Assembly: GCF_005116505.1 (NCBI RefSeq)
Contig: NZ_SWBR01000001.1
Span: 124,001-188,000 of the forward strand
Reading direction: 5' to 3'
Source of the DNA: Pedobacter polaris
GTDB taxonomy: Bacteria > Bacteroidota > Bacteroidia > Sphingobacteriales > Sphingobacteriaceae
DNA length: 64,000 bases
Each line of letters opens with the position of its first letter. Position 1 is the first letter of the stretch. Of this stretch, positions 17,610-27,080 are shown in pieces. The notes beneath the pieces are model-generated. The model saw nothing but the letters and a program-made list of their open reading frames with translations. It had not been told where the DNA came from and searched no databases. A program made the translations under genes and the position numbers.

Positions 17610-17957
17610 TTAAATAAACTTCGGAACAAAAATAATTAAACCAATAACTAAAGCCATTATTCCAGCTACCAAAACAGCAGCAGACGCAACATCTTTAATT
17701 GCTCCTGCTTTAGAATTTTGTTGGGGAGATACCAGATCTACCAAAATTTCTATTGCAGTATTTATCAACTCCAAAACAACAACTAGAGCAATTGCAACAG
17801 TTATCCATAACCACTCAGAAGAATTGAGTTTAGTATACAAGCCCAAGAGAATAACTAAAATTGTAGCGAGGCAATGCACCCTAAAGCTTAGCTGGGTCTT
17901 AAAGGCATAAGTTAATCCTTTAAAAGAGTAGACAAAACTTTTCAAAAACTTTTTCAT
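17610..17957 (-). CDS. dgkA: diacylglycerol kinase (DgkA-type), integral membrane
   Basis: The 115-residue protein has three membrane helices and the DAGK signature: FKTQLSFRVHC near the N-terminus, VVVLELINTAIEILVDLVS with the two catalytic/metal Glu residues, and KAGAIKDVASAAVLVAGI. It phosphorylates diacylglycerol, or undecaprenol in some Gram-positive homologues, using ATP. In this organism it likely recycles diacylglycerol released by lipid turnover. The gene ends 3 bases before recO. Length is typical for the small DgkA family. Confidence 0.9.
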   Translation of the reverse strand: MKKFLKSFVYSFKGLTYAFKTQLSFRVHCLATILVILLGLYTKLNSSEWLWITVAIALVVVLELINTAIEILVDLVSPQQNSKAGAIKDVASAAVLVAGIMALVIGLIIFVPKFI

Positions 17958-18203
17958 AGGTATAAATCTGTTTTCAAGGGCAATAAGGTTATCATAATTT
18001 TGCTTATTTGCTTTTTGATTGGTAAAGTTCTGATAGGTTCATGTTTGGCTAAAACTACATCAAATTTATGAAATCGTAATTGCATCTTCTTATTTAACAA
18101 ACAATTAAAGTTCATTTACTGTTTAACTAACACAATTATAGGCTTAGATTTTGCAATAACCCATTTTTGTAGTTTCTTTACTTTTTAAAAAAAGCAGTTG
18201 ATT

Positions 18204-20561
18204 ATGTGGGCTAAACTCTCCAGAGCTATTCTTCAAAACCGAATATTAATTATCATTTTCTTTTTAGTTGTTACAATTTTTATGGCATATCATGCCATAA
18301 ATTTAAAGCTTTCATATGCTGGAAGTAAGATTTTACCACTTACAGACTCTGCTTTCATTAAGTATACAACATTCAAGAAAACTTTTGGAGAAGATGGAAG
18401 TGTGATGGTTTTAGGTATTCAAAGTCCAGCCATTTACAAAAAAGAAAATTACAATAAATGGGTTCAACTGTCTAACGAAATACAAAAACTCAAAGGAATA
18501 AAAGGTGTTTTATCAATTGGGAAACTCTTTGAACTTCAAAAGGATACCGTAAATCAAAAATTTGTAGTTAGTCCAATTCCAGCTGGCTTGTTAAAAAGCG
18601 ATGCTGAAATGGATTCTTTAAAAAATCAAATTTTTGCAATGCCGTTTTACGATGGGTTATTATTAAATAAAAAAAGTAATGCCACATTAATGGCCATAAC
18701 TTTTGATTCAAAAATCCTAAACTCAGTTGAAAGAAATCCAATATTAAAAGAAATAGAAGCAAAGGCTGATGCATTTGCAAGAAGCACAAATATTCAAGTT
18801 CATAAATCTGGCTTACCATTTATTAGAACTGCCACTAGCAAATTAGTTTCTAATGAATTTGTGCTTTTTCTTGGTCTATCCATCTTAGTTTCTGCTTTAA
18901 TCTTATTAATTTTCTTTAGGAGTTTTTATGCAGTTTTCTTCCCTATCCTAGTTGTGGTTATGGGCGTGATTTGGAGTATTGGAACCTTAGTTTTATTCGG
19001 ATATGAGATTACCATTTTAACAGGGCTAATTCCACCATTGATTGTAATTATTGGTATTCCTAATAGTATTTTGTTGCTCAATAAGTATCATGGAGAACTT
19101 AAAAAACATGGCGATAAACAAAAAGCATTAAGCATAACTATCGAAAGAATTGCCGTTACCACATTAATTGCAAATGTAACCGCAGCAATTGGTTTTGGCG
19201 TTTTATACTTTACAGGGAGTGAATTACTTATGCAATTTGGAAGTGTTGCAGCATTAAATGTAATGTTCACATGGTTAATGTGTTTATGCTTAATTCCCAT
19301 AATTTTCAGCTATTTGCCAATGCCAAAAGGAAAAGCAAATACACCACACGTTCCTAACTTTTTAGATAAGTTATTGGTTAAAACAGATGTGTTGGTTCAA
19401 CACAAAAGCATGTTGATATATGTAACTACATTTATTTTAACTGTGATTTCATTTATTGGAATCTACAAAATAAACATCAATGGCTATGTAGTTGATGATT
19501 TACCTAAAAGTTCACAAATTTTATCCGACCTTAAGTTTTTCGAAAAGAATTTTGAAGGAATTCTGCCTTTAGAAATTAGTATAGATACCAAAAAGAAAAA
19601 TGGAATTTTAAGCATTTCTACACTTAATAAAATTGATAAGATGGAACGTATGATAGCTTCTTATCCTGAGTTCTCTCGTTCTATTTCTTTAAATACTGGG
19701 CTAAAATATGCTTCTCAATCATTTTACAATGGCGACTCTGCATTTTATCGTTTACCAACAGACATTGAGAAAAATTTTATTTTAGCTTACGCTGCAAACT
19801 CAGGAAAAGGGAATGGCAATATGCTCACCAATTTTGTAGATAAGGATAAACAGACCGCTCGTGTTAGTTTTCAAATGGCTGATGTTGGCTCTAAACGTTT
19901 GGATCAATTGCTACTGGAGCTAAAACCTAGAATTGATTCAATCCTTAAACCAAAAAGATTTAATGTGGAGTTAACAGGATCTAGCATTATCTTCTCTAAA
20001 GGAACTGATTACTTGTTAAAACATTTATTTGAAAGCATTGGCTTGGCCATTATTTTAATCTCGCTTTTACGCTTAGCTCAGTTTAAAAGTTTAGGCATTA
20101 TGTTTATCTCTTTATTGCCAAATATAGTTCCATTGGTTATCACAGCAGGGTTGATGGGTTTCTTTAATATTCCACTTAAACCCTCTACAATTTTGATTTT
20201 TACCATAGCTTTTGGATTAGCTTCTGACCAAACCATTTACTTTTTAACGAGATATCAACAAGAACTAACCCTAACAAATTACAGTGTTATAAAAGTAGTT
20301 TCAGACACGATTAGAGAAACAGGTGTAAGCATGACACATATTGCCTTGATCTTATTTTTTGGATTTGGGATTTTCACCGCTTCAACCTTTGGAGGAACTG
20401 TAGTTTTGGGGTTATTGCTATCAATAACGCTAATTGTGGCATTAGTTTTTAACTTAACTTTATTACCAGCTTTAATGCTTTGGCTAGATAAAAAGAAACC
20501 GCGTAAGTTAATTCCTGCAGAAGAAATTGCTAAAAATGAAGATAAGATTGATCACATTTAA
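18204..20561 (+). CDS. MMPL/RND superfamily lipid or sterol exporter-like protein
   Basis: I place the start at the ATG at 18204 (MWAKLSRAIL), giving 785 residues; a TTG two codons earlier is less likely. Two repeats of one helix, a large periplasmic domain, then five helices give the 12-helix RND topology. The two membrane domains hold GITPLIVIIGIPNSILLLNKYH-like and FTIAFGLASDQTIYFLTRYQ segments, with Asp in the second, expected for proton relay. This is the MMPL (RND) family, including hopanoid and lipid transporters (HpnN-like). The gene is monocistronic and divergent from dgkA across a 246-bp spacer. Cargo is unknown. Confidence 0.9.
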   Translation: MWAKLSRAILQNRILIIIFFLVVTIFMAYHAINLKLSYAGSKILPLTDSAFIKYTTFKKTFGEDGSVMVLGIQSPAIYKKENYNKWVQLSNEIQKLKGIKGVLSIGKLFELQKDTVNQKFVVSPIPAGLLKSDAEMDSLKNQIFAMPFYDGLLLNKKSNATLMAITFDSKILNSVERNPILKEIEAKADAFARSTNIQVHKSGLPFIRTATSKLVSNEFVLFLGLSILVSALILLIFFRSFYAVFFPILVVVMGVIWSIGTLVLFGYEITILTGLIPPLIVIIGIPNSILLLNKYHGELKKHGDKQKALSITIERIAVTTLIANVTAAIGFGVLYFTGSELLMQFGSVAALNVMFTWLMCLCLIPIIFSYLPMPKGKANTPHVPNFLDKLLVKTDVLVQHKSMLIYVTTFILTVISFIGIYKININGYVVDDLPKSSQILSDLKFFEKNFEGILPLEISIDTKKKNGILSISTLNKIDKMERMIASYPEFSRSISLNTGLKYASQSFYNGDSAFYRLPTDIEKNFILAYAANSGKGNGNMLTNFVDKDKQTARVSFQMADVGSKRLDQLLLELKPRIDSILKPKRFNVELTGSSIIFSKGTDYLLKHLFESIGLAIILISLLRLAQFKSLGIMFISLLPNIVPLVITAGLMGFFNIPLKPSTILIFTIAFGLASDQTIYFLTRYQQELTLTNYSVIKVVSDTIRETGVSMTHIALILFFGFGIFTASTFGGTVVLGLLLSITLIVALVFNLTLLPALMLWLDKKKPRKLIPAEEIAKNEDKIDHI

Positions 20562-20566
20562 TTAAC

Positions 20567-20842
20567 CTATAACGTTTTAGAACCTTCTAGGTCTGGCTCT
20601 TCAGTAGGTGTTTTAGCAATTGGCTTTAATTCAACATCTTCACCTTCATTATCTACCTTTTTAGCAAATAAAATTGGGTAAAGAAACATTAATGCTCCAA
20701 TAATTAATAAGAAACCAGAAAGTCCTAAAACATAGCTACTTCCTGTAACACGATTACTGCTCATAATTTGTGCAATAACTAATGCTACTATGCCAAGAAT
20801 AATGGCTAATACTGCTTTTTGCAATTTCAATACTTTAATCAT
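20567..20842 (-). CDS. small two-helix membrane protein
   Basis: The 91-residue protein has two membrane helices (about 9-27 and 36-58) followed by an acidic cytoplasmic tail rich in Glu (NEGEDVELKPIAKTPTEEPDLEG). I do not recognise a named family. It is convergent with the MMPL gene, whose stop is only 5 bases away, and follows a 61-residue membrane protein gene in the same direction at a distance of 11 bases. The two small genes probably form one transcript. Confidence 0.7.
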   Translation of the reverse strand: MIKVLKLQKAVLAIILGIVALVIAQIMSSNRVTGSSYVLGLSGFLLIIGALMFLYPILFAKKVDNEGEDVELKPIAKTPTEEPDLEGSKTL

Positions 20843-20853
20843 AACGTTGAGCT

Positions 20854-21039
20854 TTAGACTTTTCTGCGTTTTATTATACTTATAATAACAAAGATTAAAC
20901 CAATAAGTTCTAACAACATGGTAAAAATGAGCATGCCAACTGTTGCCACCTGATTGGTATTTTTAAGCAAAATTGCAACAGGCATTAGTACTACTGCCGC
21001 AATCATAAATGCAAGGCCTATTTTAAGTCTTTTATCCAT
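20854..21039 (-). CDS. small two-helix membrane protein
   Basis: The 61-residue protein is almost all membrane: two helices (about 6-25 and 32-54) with a short basic end IIKRRKV and start MDKRLKIG. No family is recognised. It is the first gene of a minus-strand pair with the 91-residue membrane protein and is divergent from ileS over 82 bases. Its reading frame is convincing because of the operon context and hydrophobic pattern, but no role can be given. Confidence 0.65.
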   Translation of the reverse strand: MDKRLKIGLAFMIAAVVLMPVAILLKNTNQVATVGMLIFTMLLELIGLIFVIISIIKRRKV

Positions 21040-21084
21040 AAAACAATTTACCCCATAAAACTACTAAAATTCATTCCAAAACCT

Positions 21085-21092
21085 TAACTTTG
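21085..21092 (+). promoter_or_regulatory. -7 promoter element of the ileS operon
   Basis: TAACTTTG matches TAnnTTTG and lies 29 bases before the ileS ATG at 21122. No good -33 element at the ideal distance. Confidence 0.45.
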
Positions 21093-21121
21093 CATCCTTT
21101 AATTTTGAAGATACTTGATTG

Positions 21122-24100
21122 ATGTATAGGGAATTTAAAACTTTAGAACTAGCTAAAATAGGAGAAGAAATACTTAAGTTTTGGAAAGAGGAAATGATCT
21201 TTGAAAAAAGTATCAGTACTCGCTCAAAAGCCAAACCTTTTACTTTTTACGAAGGCCCACCTTCTGCAAACGGAATGCCTGGTATTCACCATGTTATGGC
21301 TCGTGCTATTAAAGATATTTTTTGCCGTTACAAAACCCTTAAAGGTTATCAAGTTAAACGTAAAGGCGGTTGGGATACCCATGGCCTTCCAATTGAACTA
21401 GCAGTTGAAAAAAAATTAGGCATTACTAAAGATGATATAGGTAAGAAAATTTCTGTTGAAGAATATAATTCTGCTTGTAAGGAAGAAGTAATGCGTTATA
21501 CTGATGTATGGAATGACCTAACCGAAAAAATGGGTTATTGGGTTGATTTACAAAATCCATACGTTACTTACCACAATGAATATATAGAAACCCTTTGGTG
21601 GATTTTAAAATCGTTCTACGAAAAAGGATTATTATACAAAGGTTATACCGTACAACCCTATTCTCCTGCTGCAGGAACTGGATTAAGTTCTCACGAATTA
21701 AACCAACCGGGCACCTACAGAGATGTGAGTGATACTACGATTGTTGCTCAGTTTAAAGCTATTGAAAGTACACTGCCCGCAGCTTTAAAAGCATTTGGAA
21801 CAGTTCACTTTTTAGCTTGGACAACCACACCTTGGACATTGCCGAGTAATACAGCTTTAACCGTTGGACCAAAAATTGATTATGTTTTAGTTAAAACCTT
21901 CAATCAATATACTTTTGAACCAGTCCAAGTTATTTTGGCTAAGGCATTAGTGGGCAAACAATTTGCTGGTAAATATTTTTTAGCAGCCGCTGATGAAGAT
22001 TTTAACAACTTCAAAGCAGAAGATAAAAAAATACCATATAGCATTTTAGCAGAATATAAAGGCGATGCTTTAGTAGGCATCAAATATGAACAATTATTGC
22101 CTTATGCGCTTCCTTACCAAAACCCAGAGAATGCTTTTAGGGTAATTGCTGGAGATTTCGTAACCACAGAAGATGGTACCGGTATTGTTCACACCGCTCC
22201 TACTTTTGGTGCTGATGATGCTAGAGTTGCAAAATTAGCAACGCCAGAGATACCACCAATGTTGGTGTTAGATGAGAAAGGCAATGCTGTTCCTTTGGTA
22301 GATTTACAAGGAAAATTCATCGCATCATTAGGTGGCAATTATGGAGGCAAATACGTTAAAAACGAATATTATACCGAAGGTGAAGCTCCAGAAAAATCTG
22401 TTGATGTTGAACTTGCTATCCAATTAAAAGAAGAAAACAAAGCCTTTAAAGTAGAAAAATACGTTCACACCTATCCTCACTGTTGGCGTACAGATAAACC
22501 AGTTTTATATTATCCATTGGATAGTTGGTTTATCAAAACTACAGCTGTTAAGGAGAAAATGGTAGAATTAAATAAAACCATTAACTGGAAACCTGAAGCT
22601 ACCGGCACAGGCCGTTTTGGTAATTGGTTAGAGAATTTGGTAGATTGGAACTTATCTCGTTCTCGTTACTGGGGTACACCTTTACCAATTTGGCGTACAA
22701 CAGATGGCTTAGAAGAAAAATGCATCGGCTCTATTGCAGAACTGAATGCAGAAATCAAAAAATCAATTGATGCCGGTTTTATGCCTGCTGGTTTTGAATT
22801 AAAAGATATGCACCGCCCATACGTAGACGATGTAATTTTGGTATCTGCTAAGGGCGAAAAGATGACTCGTGAATTAGACCTTATTGATGTTTGGTTTGAT
22901 AGCGGCGCTATGCCATATGCACAATGGCACTTCCCTTTTGAAAATAAAGAAGAATTCGAAAATGCATATCCAGCAGATTTTATAGCCGAAGGTGTAGATC
23001 AAACTCGTGGTTGGTTTTTCACTTTACACGCAATTGCGGTAATGTTAAGTGAAAGCAGTGATGAAATTAAAGCAATTAACAAACATGTAAATAACTTAGG
23101 AGTTGCTTATAAAAATGTTGTTTCTAACGGTTTGGTATTAGACAAAAACGGCAACAAAATGTCTAAACGCTTAGGCAATGCAGTTGATCCATTTACTACC
23201 ATAAACACTTATAGTGCTGATGCTACTCGTTGGTACATGATTAGTAATGCATCACCTTGGGACAACTTGAAATTCAGTCTAGAAGGATTAGATGAAGTTC
23301 GTCGTAAATTCTTCGGAACACTTTACAATACTTATTCTTTCTTTGCGCTTTATGCAAATATCGACAAGTTTGAAATTGATTTAGAAAATCAAACTCCTAT
23401 TGGCAACAGAAGCGAATTGGACCGCTGGATTTTATCATTGCTACAAACTTTGATAAAAGAGGTTGATGAAAGTTATGAAGCTTATGAGCCTACAAAAGCA
23501 TCAAGAGCAATCCAAACTTTTGTAGATGAACATTTAAGTAATTGGTATATCCGTTTATCTCGTCGTCGTTTCTGGAAAGGTGAAATGACAGCAGATAAAA
23601 AGGCTGCTTATGAAACTTTGTTTACTTGTTTAATGAGCGTTTCACAATTAATGAGCCCTGTAGCGCCGTTTTTTGCAGATTGGTTATATAAAAATTTAAC
23701 AGAGGCAAATCCAAAAGTACACAGTGCAAAATCTGTGCATTTAACAATTTGGGATGAAGTTGATGAAACTTTAATCGACTACGACTTAAATGAAAGAATG
23801 GAATTGGCCCAGAATATTTCTTCAATGGTATTATCACTTCGCAAGAAAATGGGTATCAATGTTAGACAACCGTTGGCAAAAGTGCTTATTCCAGTATTAG
23901 ATGATAATTTCCAAATTAAAGTTGAGTTGGTTAAAGATTTAATTTTATCGGAAACTAACATAAAGGAAGTAGATTTTATAAAAGATACAGCTGGGTTCAT
24001 TAAAAAGAAAATCAAACCAAATTTTAAAGCTTTAGGAGCAAAAGTTGGTAAGGATATGAAATTAGTTGCTGAAGCGATTAACAATATCACTCAAGAAGAA

Positions 24101-24517
24101 CTTGTAGCCTTTGAGAAAGAAGGCACAATTGCAATACCTAATACCCAATACGCAATTCTACTTTCGGATGTTGAAATCATTGCAGAAGATATTCCTGGAT
24201 GGCAAGTAACAAATATGGGCAATCTAACTGTTGCACTTGATGTTACAATTACTACAGAATTAAAGTTAGAAGGCTTATCTCGTGAACTAATTAACCGTAT
24301 CCAAAATCTAAGAAAAGAGTTGAATTTTGAAGTGACGGATCGTATTACAGTAAGTTTACAAGAAGATAATTTAATAACCCCTGCAGTAATGCAAAACAAA
24401 GCATACATTTGTGCCGAAATTTTAGCAGACGATATTATGCTAACAGATAAATCAATTAAAGGAAACAAAATAGTAATCGAAGATGTTGAACTACAAATTT
24501 TGATTGCCAAACAATAA
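21122..24517 (+). CDS. ileS: isoleucyl-tRNA synthetase
   Basis: The 1131-residue protein, with start at the ATG at 21122 (MYREFKTLEL), is a full class I enzyme. The HIGH-type motif is PSANGMPGIHHVMARAIKD, the KMSKS loop is NGNKMSKRLGN, and the editing domain holds AWTTTPWTLPSNTAL. GVDQTRGWFFTLHA is the conserved segment before KMSKS. The C-terminal anticodon-binding region ends with ELQILIAKQ. The length is that of the long, eukaryote-like IleS type, which is common in Bacteroidota and often less sensitive to mupirocin; that last point is family knowledge, not shown here. It heads an operon with dksA-like and lspA genes. Confidence 0.97.
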   Translation: MYREFKTLELAKIGEEILKFWKEEMIFEKSISTRSKAKPFTFYEGPPSANGMPGIHHVMARAIKDIFCRYKTLKGYQVKRKGGWDTHGLPIELAVEKKLGITKDDIGKKISVEEYNSACKEEVMRYTDVWNDLTEKMGYWVDLQNPYVTYHNEYIETLWWILKSFYEKGLLYKGYTVQPYSPAAGTGLSSHELNQPGTYRDVSDTTIVAQFKAIESTLPAALKAFGTVHFLAWTTTPWTLPSNTALTVGPKIDYVLVKTFNQYTFEPVQVILAKALVGKQFAGKYFLAAADEDFNNFKAEDKKIPYSILAEYKGDALVGIKYEQLLPYALPYQNPENAFRVIAGDFVTTEDGTGIVHTAPTFGADDARVAKLATPEIPPMLVLDEKGNAVPLVDLQGKFIASLGGNYGGKYVKNEYYTEGEAPEKSVDVELAIQLKEENKAFKVEKYVHTYPHCWRTDKPVLYYPLDSWFIKTTAVKEKMVELNKTINWKPEATGTGRFGNWLENLVDWNLSRSRYWGTPLPIWRTTDGLEEKCIGSIAELNAEIKKSIDAGFMPAGFELKDMHRPYVDDVILVSAKGEKMTRELDLIDVWFDSGAMPYAQWHFPFENKEEFENAYPADFIAEGVDQTRGWFFTLHAIAVMLSESSDEIKAINKHVNNLGVAYKNVVSNGLVLDKNGNKMSKRLGNAVDPFTTINTYSADATRWYMISNASPWDNLKFSLEGLDEVRRKFFGTLYNTYSFFALYANIDKFEIDLENQTPIGNRSELDRWILSLLQTLIKEVDESYEAYEPTKASRAIQTFVDEHLSNWYIRLSRRRFWKGEMTADKKAAYETLFTCLMSVSQLMSPVAPFFADWLYKNLTEANPKVHSAKSVHLTIWDEVDETLIDYDLNERMELAQNISSMVLSLRKKMGINVRQPLAKVLIPVLDDNFQIKVELVKDLILSETNIKEVDFIKDTAGFIKKKIKPNFKALGAKVGKDMKLVAEAINNITQEELVAFEKEGTIAIPNTQYAILLSDVEIIAEDIPGWQVTNMGNLTVALDVTITTELKLEGLSRELINRIQNLRKELNFEVTDRITVSLQEDNLITPAVMQNKAYICAEILADDIMLTDKSIKGNKIVIEDVELQILIAKQ

Positions 24518-24524
24518 AAATAAT

Positions 24525-24908
24525 ATGGAAAAAACTGAAAAAACCCGCTACTCAGATAGCGAATTGAAAGAGTTTAAAGAGCTGATCCAAGGAAAATTAA
24601 AAAGTTCAAGAGAAGAATTTCTTTCTCTTACTTCATCTCTAAGCAATCCAAATTCTCATGGTACTGAAGATACTTCTGGTGCTTACAAAACATTAGAAGA
24701 TGGTTCTGCAACTTTAGAAAAAGAACAAATTAACCAATTAGCTGCTCGTCAGAAAAAATTTATTGACAATTTAGAAGCTGCTTTGGTTCGTATTGAAAAT
24801 AAAACATACGGTATTTGCAGAGAAACTGGAAAATTGATCCAAAAGGAACGTTTACGTGCTGTACCTCATGCAACGTTAAGCATGGAAGCTAAATTGAAAC
24901 AAGGTTAA
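24525..24908 (+). CDS. TraR/DksA family protein lacking the zinc cysteines
   Basis: Starting at the ATG at 24525, the protein has 127 residues. It has the DksA-like coiled coil (about 15-90) and the C-terminal segment LVRIENKTYGICRETGKLIQKERLRAVPHATL that aligns with the DksA zinc-finger region. Only one Cys (YGIC) of the four zinc ligands remains, as in some Bacteroidota members. Such proteins bind RNA polymerase and modulate initiation. It lies 7 bases after ileS and its stop overlaps the lspA start by one base (TAATG), so the three genes are an operon. Confidence 0.85.
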   Translation: MEKTEKTRYSDSELKEFKELIQGKLKSSREEFLSLTSSLSNPNSHGTEDTSGAYKTLEDGSATLEKEQINQLAARQKKFIDNLEAALVRIENKTYGICRETGKLIQKERLRAVPHATLSMEAKLKQG

Positions 24909-25510
24909 TGAAAGGCTATACTAAACCCTTGATACTTATACTTTTAGTGCTAATTGCAGATCAGGTTTCGAAAACCTGGGTTAAAACCAATATGAGCCTG
25001 CAGCAAGAATTTAAGATTATAGGCGACTGGTTCATTATTCATTTTACTGAAAATAATGGTATGGCATTTGGTTTGGAGTTCGGAGGCGAATTCGGAAAGC
25101 TTGCATTATCTTTATTTAGAGTTATAGCAGTTGCTGGTATTGGTTATGGCTTACATTATTTAATTAAACGTAAATATCATAGAGGTTTGATTTTAAATGT
25201 GGCTCTAATTTTTGCAGGAGCTCTGGGTAATATTATCGACTCTGTATTTTATGGTGTAATTTATAAGTACGAAAGCTTATTTCATGGTCGTGTAGTTGAT
25301 ATGCTTTACTTTCCAATCATTAAAGGCACATTCCCATCGTGGTTTCCAATTTGGGCAAATGAATCATTTGAGTTTTTCCGTCCAGTTTTTAACTTGGCGG
25401 ATGCTGCGATTTCAGTAGGTGTAATTTCCATTTTAATTTTCCAAAAAAGATATTTTAAGGAAGAGGTAAGAGACGAAATTGGAATCAATAACGAAACTGT
25501 TGAAGATTAA
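24908..25510 (+). CDS. lspA: lipoprotein signal peptidase (signal peptidase II), paralogue 1
   Basis: The 200-residue, four-helix membrane protease has DQVSKTWVK near the N-terminus, NNGMAFG, GNIIDSVFYG, GRVVDML (Asp131) and FNLADAAIS (Asp165); the last two carry the catalytic aspartates. Between them is an insert with a run FPSWFPIWANESFEFFRP, longer than in E. coli and usual in Bacteroidota. It removes signal peptides from diacylglyceryl-modified lipoproteins. Its ATG shares a base with the stop of the DksA-like gene. A second LspA is encoded at 33543-34046. Confidence 0.95.
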   Translation: MKGYTKPLILILLVLIADQVSKTWVKTNMSLQQEFKIIGDWFIIHFTENNGMAFGLEFGGEFGKLALSLFRVIAVAGIGYGLHYLIKRKYHRGLILNVALIFAGALGNIIDSVFYGVIYKYESLFHGRVVDMLYFPIIKGTFPSWFPIWANESFEFFRPVFNLADAAISVGVISILIFQKRYFKEEVRDEIGINNETVED

Positions 25511-25551
25511 TTAGATTTACAATTGTAGATATACGAATTACGATTTTATAA

Positions 25552-25583
25552 AACCTTGCAACAATTGTTGTGAGGTTTTTTAT
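25552..25583 (+). terminator. intrinsic terminator of the ileS-lspA operon
   Basis: AACCTTGCAACA, ATTG, then TTGTGAGGTT forms a long stem followed by TTTTTATTTT, about 40 bases past the lspA stop. Confidence 0.8.
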
Positions 25584-25598
25584 TTTAGATGATTATAT

Positions 25599-25614
25599 TT
25601 GGTTACGTAACCAA
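25599..25614 (+). promoter_or_regulatory. 16-bp perfect palindrome, candidate operator
   Basis: TTGGTTACGTAACCAA is fully symmetrical and ends 11 bases before the ATG of the DUF1080 gene, so a bound repressor would block initiation or translation. It is not followed by a T run and so does not act as a terminator. Confidence 0.45.
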
Positions 25615-25625
25615 TATAAAAACTG

Positions 25626-26315
25626 ATGAAACATTTAATCTCAATTCTTGCCTTAACGCTTTTAATTAATGTATCTACAACCTTTGCTCAACAGAAAAGC
25701 CTGTTTGATGGAAAAAGTTTAGTTGGCTGGCATGCTGATGTTCCCGCAAAAGATAAAGATCCAAAAACACCTGATGCTTTCATTATTAGAAATGGGATGT
25801 TAGTTAGCTTAGGTGAGCCTAGAGGGCATTTAATTACAGATGCTGTTTATCAAGATTATCGTTTAGAAGTTGAGTATCGTTTTGCTGGCAAACCAGGAAA
25901 CTGTGGAGTGTTAGTTCATGCCTCTACACCAAGAGCTTTATATGGAATGTTCCCAAAATCTTTAGAAGTGCAAATGCAACATAAAGATGCCGGTGATTTT
26001 TGGTGTATTGAAGAAGACATTACCGTTCCGGATATGGAGGCTAGAAGAGGGCCAAAAGAAACTTGGGGAGTTAACGCGAATAAAGCCAGGCGAATTAAAA
26101 ACCTTACTGATGACAGCGAAAAACCTTTAGGTGAATGGAATACCATGGTAATTGAATGTTATAAAAATTCGGTAAAGGTTTGGGTAAATGGAGTTTTAGT
26201 AAATTCAGGCACAAATTGTACAGTTGATAAAGGTCAGATTGCGCTACAAGCAGAAGGCTCTGAAGTTGAATTTAAAAAGTTGCTTTTAAAGCCCATTAAA
26301 AAGCTTAGTAAATAA
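25626..26315 (+). CDS. secreted DUF1080 (3-keto-disaccharide hydrolase-like) protein
   Basis: The 229-residue protein has a signal peptide (ending TTFAQ) and one concanavalin-like DUF1080 domain: KSLFDGKSLVGWHAD, FIIRNGMLVS, YRLEVEYRFAGKPGNCGVLVHAS, GMFPKSLEVQMQHKDAGDFWCI, GEWNTMVIECYKNSVKVWVNGVLV and GQIALQAEGSEVEFKKLLLKPI. Members of the family (PF06439) are now known to hydrolyse 3-keto-glycosides made by Gfo/Idh-type oxidoreductases. Its relation to the Gfo/Idh gene here is only by function, not position. A 16-bp palindrome sits just upstream of the start. Confidence 0.9.
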   Translation: MKHLISILALTLLINVSTTFAQQKSLFDGKSLVGWHADVPAKDKDPKTPDAFIIRNGMLVSLGEPRGHLITDAVYQDYRLEVEYRFAGKPGNCGVLVHASTPRALYGMFPKSLEVQMQHKDAGDFWCIEEDITVPDMEARRGPKETWGVNANKARRIKNLTDDSEKPLGEWNTMVIECYKNSVKVWVNGVLVNSGTNCTVDKGQIALQAEGSEVEFKKLLLKPIKKLSK

Positions 26316-26337
26316 TAATGTAAGCTTTCTCTACAAT

Positions 26338-26371
26338 TTAGTTATGTCAGTCTGAGCGTAGTCGAAGACAA
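26338..26371. repeat. dispersed single-arm repeat (GTCAGTCTGAGC...TCGAAGAC)
   Basis: GTCAGTCTGAGCGTAGTCGAAGAC lies in the 110-bp spacer between the DUF1080 and GNAT genes. Related sequence occurs at 31361-31417, around 40873 and 42969. Confidence 0.55.
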
Positions 26372-26425
26372 TTATTTAAATCCTTAAACCACACCCACAA
26401 GGATATTGATTATTAATTTTATTAG

Positions 26426-26965
26426 ATGAATTTCGATTTACAACCAACGCTTGAAAATGAGTTGATCAAGATTGTTCCTTTACATGAAGATGATTTTGAA
26501 CACTTATTTAATATTGCTTCAGATCCATTAATTTGGGAACAACATCCAAATAAGAACAGGTATCAGCGAGAGGTTTTTCACAACTTCTTTAAAGGTGCAA
26601 TGGAATCTAAGGGTGCGTTTCTGGTTACTGAAAAAGAAAATGGGAATGTTGTTGGCAGCTCAAGATATTATGAATTAGATGAAGAAAATAGTTCTGTAGC
26701 AGTTGGTTATACTTTTATTGGAAGAGATTATTGGGGCAAAGGACATAATAAAGCCTTAAAAAAATTAATGTTTGATTATGCATTTCAATTTGTAGAGAGA
26801 ATAATTTTACATATTGGCGAGACCAATTTTAGATCTCAGAAAGCAATAGAAAAATTAGGGGCTAAAAAAATTGATCAGATTGAAGTTGCCTATTATGGCG
26901 AACCTGTAAAAACTAATTTTGTTTATCAGGTGGATAAAGAAGATTGGATTAAAAACAGACTTTAA
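26426..26965 (+). CDS. RimJ/RimL-type GNAT acetyltransferase
   Basis: The 179-residue protein resembles the acetyltransferase_3 (RimJ/RimL) group. It opens MNFDLQPTLENELIKIVPLHEDDFEHLFNIASDP, has YTFIGRDYWGKGHNKALKKLMFDYAF as motif A with the G-K-G loop, and ILHIGETNFRSQKAIEKLGAKKIDQIE as the beta5/alpha4 segment. It is cytoplasmic. Substrates of this group are ribosomal protein N-termini or other amines; none can be chosen here. It is transcribed alone, with repeat elements on both sides. Confidence 0.9.
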   Translation: MNFDLQPTLENELIKIVPLHEDDFEHLFNIASDPLIWEQHPNKNRYQREVFHNFFKGAMESKGAFLVTEKENGNVVGSSRYYELDEENSSVAVGYTFIGRDYWGKGHNKALKKLMFDYAFQFVERIILHIGETNFRSQKAIEKLGAKKIDQIEVAYYGEPVKTNFVYQVDKEDWIKNRL

Positions 26966-26975
26966 TTCTATTGTG

Positions 26976-27068
26976 CGTCATACCCAACTCGATTGGGTAT
27001 CTTAATGCGATTGAATAGGTAAATGAAACACTTAGTGCTTTAGGATTCCCGTATGCACGGGAATGACG
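26976..27068. repeat. 93-bp element with CGTCATnCCC inverted ends
   Basis: CGTCATACCC at the left and GGGAATGACG at the right are near-perfect inverted ends; inside are two hairpins, ATACCCAACTCG/ATTGGGTAT and ATTCCCGTATGCACGGGAAT. A second member lies at 28514-28596. It fills part of the 371-bp spacer between the GNAT and SIMPL genes. Confidence 0.8.
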
Positions 27069-27080
27069 TACTCTCTTTGA

